Source: DASYAN01 sp034431765
GTDB taxonomy: Bacteria > Chloroflexota > Ktedonobacteria > Ktedonobacterales > Ktedonobacteraceae
Length of the DNA: 6,379 nt
Assembly: GCA_034431765.1 (NCBI GenBank)
Contig: DAOUDD010000272.1
Span: 1 to 6,379, forward strand
Reading direction: 5' to 3'
Part shown: positions 1-5,389 of the stretch, piece after piece
How the letters are laid out: each line of letters begins with the position of its first letter
Numbering within the stretch: the first letter of the stretch is position 1
Translations under genes and position numbers: made by a program
The notes under the pieces: model-generated
What the model was told of the DNA's origin: nothing
Database searches by the model: none
The model's input: the letters and a program-made list of their open reading frames with translations, nothing else

Positions 1-244
1 GCACAGCCGTCATCCAGTAATCTTGTAAACGCAAACGGCAGGCAAGGACATCTAATGCGCTACGTCGTAGTGAATCATCTGAACTTTTTAGAAATGGCTC
101 AATGTCAGAACGTGCTTCTAGTAGGTGAGCTTTGCCCCACTGAACAAGAGTTGAATTATAATCCGATTTCGCTATTTTTCCTGCGCGGTACTCTGCTAAA
201 CTTTTGAGCGCATCCTCACGTTGTTTCTGTTCCGAATCTGTCAT
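1..244 (-). CDS. HEAT-like helical repeat protein, N-terminal part (cut by left window edge); possible immunity protein
   Basis: The frame starts at ATG 244-242 and stays open for 81 codons to the window edge, so the C-terminus is missing. It begins MTDSEQKQRED and is wholly helical in character. Residues about 40-75 have the spacing of a HEAT-type hairpin, with SDIEPFLKSSDDSLRRSAL followed by a second helix rich in L, V and A. HEAT-like proteins occur among immunity proteins of polymorphic toxins, where they bind and block the toxin domain; that general fact and the position of this gene are the only basis for suggesting this role. It starts 41 bp after the stop of the toxin-like gene at 286-1074, on the same strand, so the two were probably co-transcribed. 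AGGAAAGTGAG lies 9-19 nt upstream of the ATG and offers only a modest ribosome binding site. It could equally be an unrelated HEAT-repeat adaptor. Confidence 0.7.
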   Translation of the reverse strand, partial: MTDSEQKQREDALKSLAEYRAGKIAKSDYNSTLVQWGKAHLLEARSDIEPFLKSSDDSLRRSALDVLACRLRLQDYWMTAV

Positions 245-285
245 AAAACAGCTCACTTTCCTATGTGTACATTGTTAATTGTAGA

Positions 286-1074
286 CTACTTTGAGAAGAA
301 TTTAGCATCTGGAACTTTGCAGGTAGAGGCTTGTAGGAGATCCTCAACGAGAGGTAATTTTCCCCGATCTGACCATTGATCCGGCGAGGGCGAACCCGGC
401 GCAATTTTTGATTGTATGAAATTTTGTAATTTCGTGTAGATGTTACTCAGCTTTTGTAAGCCTTTTTTTAGATCAAGCATTTCTTGTAATTTTGTTGCAT
501 CAGTCGCACGCGGTATTCTATTGTCGAGATCGGATATTTTTCCACTTATCCCTTTGATCAACTTTTTTATCGCGTTCAGTCCATCTTCAACCTCTTTATC
601 GTGTTGTCCATTTGAGACAGATCCAGTACTGGTAATTGTTGTGGGGTCAACCTGACTAGGGTTCATTTCTTTCCATGCACCCTCTAGATCCTGGGGTTTA
701 AGGTGTTCGATAATATTTTTCCATGCATCTACATTGTTCTTTTCTAGAGGTCGCCAACGATATTGAGAAAGTTCGAGATAGCCACTATGGTAAAGACAGC
801 GGATCATTGCTGCTGTAAGTACACTTGCTCCAAGCGTCATGACCAGATATTCAAGTACATCCCTGGGAATTTTCCCACCAAATTCGTTAAACAAATCATC
901 TGCCATTTTCTGATCAGCAGGTGTTGGCTTGGGATTGTGAAGGATTGCGGTAGCGGGAACGAGCGCATGAGTGTTGCCGAGAGCGGGCGGATTCCAGTTG
1001 AGTGTAATCGGATGCACGAGCAACTCGTGAGCAATTCCCCAGGCGGTAAAGCATCCTATAATGACAGCAAGCAT
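286..1074 (-). CDS. Toxin-like protein, membrane segment plus coiled-coil C-terminal region (5'-truncated gene)
   Basis: This is a 262-codon frame ending in TAG (288-286). I do not recognise its C-terminal domain. Residues 1-18 are hydrophobic and are the second half of a membrane segment that continues in frame upstream of the ATG. Residues 75-95 form another apolar helix. Residues about 160-222 are rich in K, L, I and D/E and look like coiled coil. The tail, about 228-262, is polar with one Cys (C252). The ATG at 1074 has GAGG five bases upstream, but these bases encode the preceding F-E-A-G residues, so the true gene probably began further upstream and this ATG is a fallback start. Its layout, an apolar Ala/Gly segment then a unique C-terminal region then a small helical gene close behind, parallels the toxin at 5390-6379. 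A toxin role is inferred from that. It may be a non-functional relic. Confidence 0.6.
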   Translation of the reverse strand: MLAVIIGCFTAWGIAHELLVHPITLNWNPPALGNTHALVPATAILHNPKPTPADQKMADDLFNEFGGKIPRDVLEYLVMTLGASVLTAAMIRCLYHSGYLELSQYRWRPLEKNNVDAWKNIIEHLKPQDLEGAWKEMNPSQVDPTTITSTGSVSNGQHDKEVEDGLNAIKKLIKGISGKISDLDNRIPRATDATKLQEMLDLKKGLQKLSNIYTKLQNFIQSKIAPGSPSPDQWSDRGKLPLVEDLLQASTCKVPDAKFFSK

Positions 1075-1287
1075 GCCTGCCTCAAAGGCTGTGAGAAGAG
1101 TAACGCTACCTACGCCTACAACAGCAATCGCCAGGCCGCCACTTAGTGCGATTGCTACCTACGCGACAACCAGTACAATCCCTGCAATGATTAAGCTGAC
1201 GATGCCAGCTTCAACAGCGTTGTCTTTCGCCTGTTGTACCTGGGTAAAAAAGGTCTGGTCCAGGTGCGAGCTGAAGTTTAGGAAAGA
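1075..1287 (-). pseudogene. Upstream in-frame part of the toxin-like gene, interrupted by TAG at 1159-1161
   Basis: Reading the 286-1074 frame upstream gives 28 more apolar codons, including VAIALSGGLAIAVV, then a TAG (minus-strand 1161-1159). The same frame then resumes with the apolar stretch AGIVSLIIAGIVLVVA, preceded by the polar helix FFTQVQQAKDNAVEA. Membrane-type composition is continuous on both sides of the TAG, which indicates one ancestral gene with a nonsense mutation. Upstream, the frame closes at TAA (1290-1288), and no ATG, GTG or TTG lies between that TAA and the TAG. The original 5' end is therefore missing. The arrangement of a polar helix leading into an Ala/Gly/Ile-rich segment matches the N-terminal part of the 5390-6379 product. 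Confidence 0.6.
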
Positions 1288-1297
1288 TTACGTAAGG

Positions 1298-1326
1298 AGT
1301 ATACAGGAGAAAGCTCTACCTGTCAA
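1298..1326 (-). promoter_or_regulatory. Consensus-like sigma70 promoter facing left
   Basis: On the minus strand, TTGACA (1326-1321) is followed after exactly 17 bp (1320-1304) by TATACT (1303-1298). The -35 matches the housekeeping consensus at 6 of 6 positions and the -10 at 5 of 6. Transcription would start near 1290 and run into the broken toxin-like gene, and possibly the HEAT-like gene. No start codon with a good ribosome site follows closely, so it may be a chance match or a promoter left over from a rearrangement. Confidence 0.5.
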
Positions 1327-1445
1327 AGGGGCAAATAGGGCTATAGAGTAGTCAAGTTCTCCAATTCTCGGCTGTATGCTATGTCTGTAGGGTTTGCAAT
1401 TGAAGAGGTGCTTCACCATTACTACTCGCCTTTTCCAGCATTCCG

Positions 1446-1691
1446 TCTCCAGCGCTGTTTGAACTGGCGATGCGCACGTTTCAGAAGAGCGAGATGCGGC
1501 TGGAGTACGTGATCACGCTGATGCAGTATGATGAGGCGTCGCTGCAACGGGAGGAGAACCGAGGACGGGAGGAGCGGCGTGCGATGGGGTATCTGCGCGA
1601 GGCGGAGATGCTGTTCGGGGAGTGTGGAACGGGCATGTATCTGCAGATAGTGCGCCAGGTGTTGGGGCGGTACGAGGGGGTGGAAGAGTGA
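1446..1691 (+). pseudogene. 3' remnant of a TPR-domain protein (ATPase/regulator type)
   Basis: The plus-strand frame is open from 1404 to the TGA at 1689-1691. From about 1446 it reads like the last TPR repeats of a large regulator: PALFELAMRTFQKSEMRLEY, then a second helix with LMQYDEASLQREE, then AMGYLREAEMLFGECGTGM and a closing helix with LQIVRQVLGRYE. This pattern of an 'A..F....MRLEY..TL..Y' repeat, then an 'L.EA..LF..CG' repeat, then a short acidic end, is typical of the C-termini of AAA/TPR or cyclase/TPR proteins in Chloroflexota. Everything upstream is missing: the frame closes at TGA 1401-1403 and there is no proper start. It is markedly more GC-rich than the minus-strand genes around it. 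It is a gene fragment, not a functional small protein. Confidence 0.65.
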
Positions 1692-1763
1692 AGGTGTATA
1701 GGTGTGTATACGTCTTCACCTCATGCGTACCAACTTTAGCACTAAGGGCTGACGTGCATGCGT

Positions 1764-2053
1764 CCCGAGCAACGGGCGCGATGAATGCAGGCCCCTACAA
1801 TGGCTCTGAAGCGGACCGGGGCTGTCTGAGCAGCAACCCGAGAGGGGAAGGGAACGGTAATTTTCCTTAACTTGATGGGTATTGGACGCGATGCATGCGG
1901 TTGGACAAATTGATCCGGGTATCGATGTGGCGATGAATAGCGGCGGACGCGATAGATGCGATTTAAGAAAGTATTTCAGGTATGGAGGGAGGTCGATGTG
2001 AGGAGGCGAGAGCGAGCAGAGACGGCTCCCGAGGCAACGGGCGCGATGAATCT
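1764..2053 (+). repeat. Cluster of five degenerate 15-bp dispersed-repeat units
   Basis: Units are GGGCGCGATGAATGC (1774-1788), GGACGCGATGCATGC (1884-1898), GTGGCGATGAATAGC (1927-1941), GGACGCGATAGATGC (1945-1959) and GGGCGCGATGAATCT (2039-2053). The first and last share a longer context: CCCGAGCAACGGG (1764-1776) and CCCGAGGCAACGGG (2028-2041) both run directly into the unit, so 23 and 24 bases match with a one-base insertion. The first unit is followed by GGCCCCTACAA. This recalls the palindromic intergenic repeats with GGGCGCGATGAAT arms found in many copies in some Chloroflexota genomes; that link is from memory. Confidence 0.6.
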
Positions 2054-2071
2054 GACCTCTATTTCTCGCAC

Positions 2072-2099
2072 CATAAATGGCTGGTTTCATTTATGAAAC
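2072..2099. repeat. Two overlapping palindromes
   Basis: CATAAATG (2072-2079) is the exact reverse complement of CATTTATG (2088-2095), with an 8-base loop. GTTTCAT (2084-2090) also pairs with ATGAAAC (2093-2099) across two bases. The two pairings share bases, so they are mutually exclusive hairpins. Confidence 0.65.
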
Positions 2100-2115
2100 T
2101 CCATGAATCGGGTCT

Positions 2116-2169
2116 CTCTTTCACAGGCAATGAATTGCGAATACATATGTGGAAGACTGTGTGAAAGAG
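2116..2169. repeat. 10-bp perfect inverted repeat enclosing two small palindromes
   Basis: CTCTTTCACA (2116-2125) is the exact reverse complement of TGTGAAAGAG (2160-2169). The 34-base interior contains GCAAT-GA-ATTGC (2127-2138) and ACATATGT (2143-2150), so the segment could fold into a stem with two side hairpins. It lies about 105-160 bp beyond the end of gene C. There is no T-run, so it is not a classical terminator. Confidence 0.6.
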
Positions 2170-2298
2170 CATAACGTGGTCCGTAAGAAGGTGGTAAAAC
2201 CGTGTGATAGGGGCACAATGAAATGAAGGAGCGAAGGAAGAGGGAAGCGGAGGAAAAGATGTTCCCCGTAGTGCTTACTTAAAACCACCACGAGAAGT

Positions 2299-3258
2299 CT
2301 AGACTCGTCTCTTTTTGATGCGCCATAAATAATCTTGCATTTTACGTTTTCTACCGTCATCTTTGATCGCTGTAGAGATGCTAAGTGCACGTTGGAAATG
2401 AGCTTTTGCCGGGTCTAACTCAGCCAGGTGCAAGTCACCCATATGATTCTTTCGTCCCGCCTGACCAAAGTGTTTCTCTCCTAAAAGGAACTCGCGCAGT
2501 TCCGCAGTATTTTCGTACAGAAACGGACTACGGTTCCTCGTGAGAAAAACACCCCCATTGTCCAGGCGCTCAAGTGAACAGTGAGGGATGCTGAATGCAT
2601 CAAGAAGTCGTTCTGGCTGTGCATCTCGTGGAGCGAGATAGCATGCTTCATCCCTGCGAAGAAGCTCAGAGCAGTCAGGGAGCTGTCCCTGTGTCAGCAG
2701 ATACTGGACACGAGCATCTTCTTTTTCGTTATTGAAGTTAGTATAAGGTGTATTCCCCAGAGCGAAGAGGGGTTCGACGAATGCGCACAGGATTTTGCTC
2801 CAGTGAAGATAGCCCTGATAGGCTCGCAGGTAGGAGGGCAAACGCAAGTCCACCTTCTCATCATTTGTATAGAAACTATCATCGCTTGTAGTGTCACAGT
2901 AGAGAGAGATGTAGCCAATTTGCGGCTCCTCTTCAGGTTCTTCATCAGGAAGAACGACATCTTCTTCTCTATCAGGTGCAAGCAAGAGATCATAGGGAAT
3001 GTCATCATCCCACATCGTCATGTAACAAGAACCTTTCTCAATAATCTGTTCTAGGGCCTGCGCCAGAGAAGGTGCTTGAACTTGTCCAATATCGAAGTCA
3101 GACGAATCCAGTTCTGCTTGCCAGGTAAGCACCTCAGGTGCGGGGTCGGTAAAGCGTAAGCCATGATTCCAGAGATGTTGTAACAAACGCATCATCCACT
3201 CCAGTGTAAGCGGTTGACGCGACCCATAGAGGTGGGTGACGTAGGGAATGCTGTCCAT
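2299..3258 (-). CDS. Putative immunity protein, paralog C (319 aa)
   Basis: The product is cytosolic in character, with no signal peptide or membrane segment. It is a close relative of the 4374-5354 product, about two thirds identical by eye and much higher over residues 1-110. Shared landmarks are W21, HLW at 28-30, W46, a block of acidic residues at 97-112, LHWSKILC at 151-158, GQLPD at 191-195 and NGGVF at 234-238. Residues about 274-314 read as a single TPR-like helical hairpin (GDLHLAELDPAKAHFQRAL). The family is not one I can name; immunity function is inferred from tandem paralogs behind a toxin-like gene. The start is supported by AGAGGA nine bases before the ATG. The TAG at 2301-2299 looks premature: the next codons read TSRGGFK then TAA (2277-2275), matching the TSRTGFKS end of paralog A. 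Confidence 0.75.
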   Translation of the reverse strand: MDSIPYVTHLYGSRQPLTLEWMMRLLQHLWNHGLRFTDPAPEVLTWQAELDSSDFDIGQVQAPSLAQALEQIIEKGSCYMTMWDDDIPYDLLLAPDREEDVVLPDEEPEEEPQIGYISLYCDTTSDDSFYTNDEKVDLRLPSYLRAYQGYLHWSKILCAFVEPLFALGNTPYTNFNNEKEDARVQYLLTQGQLPDCSELLRRDEACYLAPRDAQPERLLDAFSIPHCSLERLDNGGVFLTRNRSPFLYENTAELREFLLGEKHFGQAGRKNHMGDLHLAELDPAKAHFQRALSISTAIKDDGRKRKMQDYLWRIKKRRV

Positions 3259-3271
3259 TGATACTAATCCT

Positions 3272-3286
3272 CTGAGAATATCTCAG
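3272..3286 (-). promoter_or_regulatory. Short palindrome beside the ribosome binding site of paralog C
   Basis: CTGAGA-ATA-TCTCAG is a perfect 6-bp inverted repeat with a 3-base centre. On the minus-strand transcript it ends where the AGAGGA ribosome site (3271-3266) begins, so it could be a small operator or a leader hairpin affecting translation of gene C. Role inferred only from position. Confidence 0.35.
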
Positions 3287-3372
3287 TTCTCTCTTGTGTT
3301 GATCTCTTTGCAATTGATGAAGACGCCAAAATCAATATCTTGAATGCGTGTTTGTAGCTTTAAAACAAATTC
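3283..3372 (-). pseudogene. Probable 3' remnant of a deleted toxin gene preceding paralog C
   Basis: The gap between genes B and C is almost wholly open in one frame, 29 codons from 3372 to a TGA at 3285-3283, containing QDIDFGVFINCKEINTREN. Its DNA matches the toxin end at 5381-5434 at two places in the same order: GTCTTCATCA (minus strand of 3315-3324 and of 5425-5434), coding VFI in both, and ACAAGAGA (3297-3290 and 5388-5381), which lies just before the start of C and of A respectively. Both junctions then continue into GGA-TTAG-ATCAATG leaders. This fits a duplicated toxin-immunity module whose toxin was deleted except for its tail. The frame is also in phase with the TAG of gene B, so an alternative is a lost C-terminal extension of B. 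Confidence 0.45.
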
Positions 3373-4284
3373 CTACAACTCGGTCTCCTGATCGTGGTAA
3401 TCGTCTGCATGCACAGCAGCTTCGACCATGTCCATTACAGCTTTCCCTCTCTCGGTAAGACGGTCTCCTTCAAGCGCCTCTTCATCACTGGGTTCCGCAA
3501 ACTCTGTTAGCTGGCGTTCATATGCATCCTCGATCCACTTGCGGCCCGCGTTGAGGTAGGAGTAGGCCAGCCCATAGCCATAGCTATAGGGCGATATCGG
3601 GGGAACGATGAGGACGCCCCCATCAGGCATGTGTTGAAGCCAGCAGTTGGGCCGCTTCGCCAATTCCTGTCCGCGTGGTTGAAGCAGCAAGTCGGGTCCC
3701 AGATATTGCATGTATTCTGAAGTGTAGGAAGCACGTACATCAGGGACCTCGCCGCGTTGGAGGAGATCCTCAATGTTCTCGGCTCTACTTTTAGAGCCGG
3801 AGATGTTATTGAGGTAGACATAGATCGGATGAAGATAGCGACACAACACCTGCGCCCAATGCAGGACGGCTTGCCAGTTTTGCAAGTAGGGAGGGATAAG
3901 CTCTTGAGAGAGTTCATCCTCGTGAAAGTTCCATCTTCCTAACCTGATAGAGACTGTCCCGAAGCCAGTTTTTTGATTTTCTGGTTGAAGATGCAGGGCC
4001 ATTCTCAATGAGCGATCATAGAATTCGACTGTTCCCGACTTATATGTTGCAACTTGATCAAGCCACTGTTGAAGTGTTCCCGAAAAGGATTCAGCCCTAA
4101 GCCACGAATTATGATTCGAGAACTTTGGGGCGTAGTGGAGCTGTTGCTCCCAACTCAACAATCTGTCATTCGCTGAAAAGAACTGTCCCCCTTGCTGCCA
4201 CAGATGGTGCAAAATTTGCTCAAACCATCCTGTAGTTATCGGTTGATTGCGAAAATACGCAACAAAGATAGTGTCACTGGACAT
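3373..4284 (-). CDS. Putative immunity protein, divergent paralog B (303 aa)
   Basis: This gene belongs to the same family as A and C but is distant. The conserved frame is W20, HLW at 27-29, G32, W45, a GTV-FYD strand near 84-90, GTVSIRL at 109-115, PPYLQNWQAVLHWAQVLC at 131-148, RGEVPD at 177-182 and DGGV at 221-224. Each has a counterpart in A and C at nearly the same position. It lacks their Asp/Glu-rich loop around 97-112 and their TPR-like end; instead it ends in an acidic helix (about 255-303). There is no signal peptide or membrane segment. It starts 89 bp after gene A with a weak CAGGT ribosome site and ends in TAG at 3375-3373. Its divergence suggests it counters a different toxin variant or was acquired separately; that is inference, as is the immunity role. 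I cannot name the family. Confidence 0.7.
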   Translation of the reverse strand: MSSDTIFVAYFRNQPITTGWFEQILHHLWQQGGQFFSANDRLLSWEQQLHYAPKFSNHNSWLRAESFSGTLQQWLDQVATYKSGTVEFYDRSLRMALHLQPENQKTGFGTVSIRLGRWNFHEDELSQELIPPYLQNWQAVLHWAQVLCRYLHPIYVYLNNISGSKSRAENIEDLLQRGEVPDVRASYTSEYMQYLGPDLLLQPRGQELAKRPNCWLQHMPDGGVLIVPPISPYSYGYGLAYSYLNAGRKWIEDAYERQLTEFAEPSDEEALEGDRLTERGKAVMDMVEAAVHADDYHDQETEL

Positions 4285-4297
4285 TGAATATTACCTG

Positions 4298-4310
4298 TCG
4301 AATAGTTCGA
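4298..4310 (-). promoter_or_regulatory. Short palindrome upstream of paralog B
   Basis: TCGAA-TAG-TTCGA is a perfect 5-bp inverted repeat with a 3-base centre, ending 13 bases before the ATG of gene B. Its placement resembles the palindrome before gene C, though the sequence differs. It could be a small operator or a chance occurrence. Confidence 0.25.
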
Positions 4311-4373
4311 GTAGAGTATTCCAGATGCTGCTATCATTTGAAAAATCTCTGTAATGCTTACTAGAATTCACCG

Positions 4374-5354
4374 CTATGACTTAAAACCGGTACGAGAAGT
4401 CTCTGCTCGTTGCTCTTCAATATCGCGAATGTAACGTCGAGTTGAACGTATTCTGTCAACATCTTCAATAGCAATAAAGATAGTAAGTGCACGTTGAAAA
4501 TGGTAAGTGACAGTTTCTAAATCACCGACCGTCAAATGACGGTCTTCCCTCTCTGCCCTATCAAAATAGCTTTTCCCTAAAAAGATTTCGCGCTGTCCGG
4601 CAGCATTTTCGTAGAGAAGTGAAGTGTAGCTCGTTGAGAGAAAAACACCGCCGTTGGGCAATCGCTCAAGTGAACAGTGAGGAATGCGTAACGCGTCGAG
4701 GAGTCGTTCGGGCTGTGCATCTCGTGGAGTGAGATAGCATGCTCCATCTTTGCGTAGAAGTTCAGAACAGTCAGGCAGTTGTCCCTGTGCCAGCAAGTGC
4801 TGGATGCGAGGCTCTTCCTCCTCAGTAAGAAGGCCGGTGTAGGGTGTATCTCCAAAAGCGAAAAGGGGTTCGACGAATGCGCACAAAATTTTGCTCCAGT
4901 GAAGATACCCATGGTATGCGCGCAGATAAGCGGGGGTATGCGTTTCATCCTCATCGTAATCAGGATAGAATATACCAGCTCTTGTAATATCACAGTAGAG
5001 CGAGATGTAGCCAATGGGTAACTCTTCTTCAGGTTCTTCGTCGGGAAGAAGAATGTCTTCATGAGGATCAGGAGCAAGATCGAGATGATAAGGGATGTCA
5101 TCATCCCACATGCTTATGTAACAAGAACCTTTCTCAATAATCCGTTCTAAAGCCTGTGCCAAGGAAGGTGCGTGAACTTGTTGTATATCGAAGTCAGGAG
5201 AATCCAACTCTGCTTGCCAGGTACGTTCCTCAGGAGTAGGATTGGCGAAGCGTAAGCCATGGCTCCAGAGGTGCTCTAACAAGCGGGTCAACCACTCCAG
5301 TGTGAGTGGCTGACGTGGGACATAGAGGTGGGTGACGTAGGGTATTGTGCCCAT
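4374..5354 (-). CDS. Putative immunity protein, paralog A (326 aa), likely cognate to the adjacent toxin
   Basis: This gene starts 35 bp after the toxin stop at 5390, on the same strand, with an AAAGGA ribosome site ten bases before the ATG (5354-5352). That position is typical of the immunity gene of a polymorphic toxin, whose product binds the toxin domain in the cytosol and protects the producer. The protein is soluble, with W21, HLW at 28-30, W46, an acidic segment at 96-111 (DEEPEEE), LHWSKILC at 151-158, GQLPD at 191-195, NGGVF at 234-238 and a TPR-like hairpin at about 276-312. The acidic stretch would suit binding a basic nucleic-acid-binding toxin surface, which is speculative. It is a near twin of the gene at 2299-3258. 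The family is not recognised, and the immunity assignment rests on position and paralogy. Confidence 0.75.
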   Translation of the reverse strand: MGTIPYVTHLYVPRQPLTLEWLTRLLEHLWSHGLRFANPTPEERTWQAELDSPDFDIQQVHAPSLAQALERIIEKGSCYISMWDDDIPYHLDLAPDPHEDILLPDEEPEEELPIGYISLYCDITRAGIFYPDYDEDETHTPAYLRAYHGYLHWSKILCAFVEPLFAFGDTPYTGLLTEEEEPRIQHLLAQGQLPDCSELLRKDGACYLTPRDAQPERLLDALRIPHCSLERLPNGGVFLSTSYTSLLYENAAGQREIFLGKSYFDRAEREDRHLTVGDLETVTYHFQRALTIFIAIEDVDRIRSTRRYIRDIEEQRAETSRTGFKS

Positions 5355-5389
5355 TGATGCTAAGTCCTTTCTTTAAAATTTCTCTTGTA

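Larger units (their letters stand above)
1692..2274. other. Gene-free stretch with degenerate repeats and inverted repeats
   Basis: No convincing gene lies in these 583 bases. Open frames on either strand here run through the repeats and have low-complexity, unprotein-like products. The region starts with a weak hairpin just after the TPR remnant (GTGAAG at 1688-1693 against CTTCAC at 1714-1719). It continues with five copies of a GGnCGCGATgaATgC-like motif (1774-2053) and then nested inverted repeats (2072-2169). It ends in a purine-rich plus-strand tract (about 2219-2260) downstream of the immunity-like genes. No obvious rho-independent terminator with a T-run was found for either strand. 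Confidence 0.6.

Noticed and set aside
1061..1351. A 96-codon plus-strand frame over the broken toxin gene
   Set aside because: It is the reverse-strand shadow of the membrane segment (Ala/Thr-rich complement of Ala/Gly/Val codons).
1694..1710. Tandem repeat GTGTATA (1694-1700 and 1704-1710)
   Set aside because: Only two short copies; too little to call a functional element.
1764..2053. CRISPR array or integron attC sites
   Set aside because: The units are 15 bp, degenerate and irregularly spaced with no uniform spacers, and no attC-type core sites or integrase are present.
1716..2090. A 124-codon minus-strand open frame in the repeat region
   Set aside because: It runs across the degenerate repeats, is rich in Ser, Pro, Cys and Arg with no domain pattern, and has no ribosome site.
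4315..4343. Promoter for gene B (TTTCAA, 17 bp, AATACT on the minus strand)
   Set aside because: The -35 matches at only 3 of 6 positions and the -10 at 4 of 6, which is common by chance.
4285..4373. A second toxin-tail fossil, before gene B, overlapping its start in the minus +1 frame
   Set aside because: The frame is short, ends inside the start of gene B, and shows no shared DNA words with the toxin end, unlike the gap before gene C.
286..4376. Amber (TAG) recoding, since four of five complete minus-strand frames end in TAG and one is interrupted by TAG
   Set aside because: No suppressor tRNA is visible, readthrough adds only short tails, and the host group is expected to use the standard code. 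Point-mutation decay explains the interrupted and shortened genes more simply.
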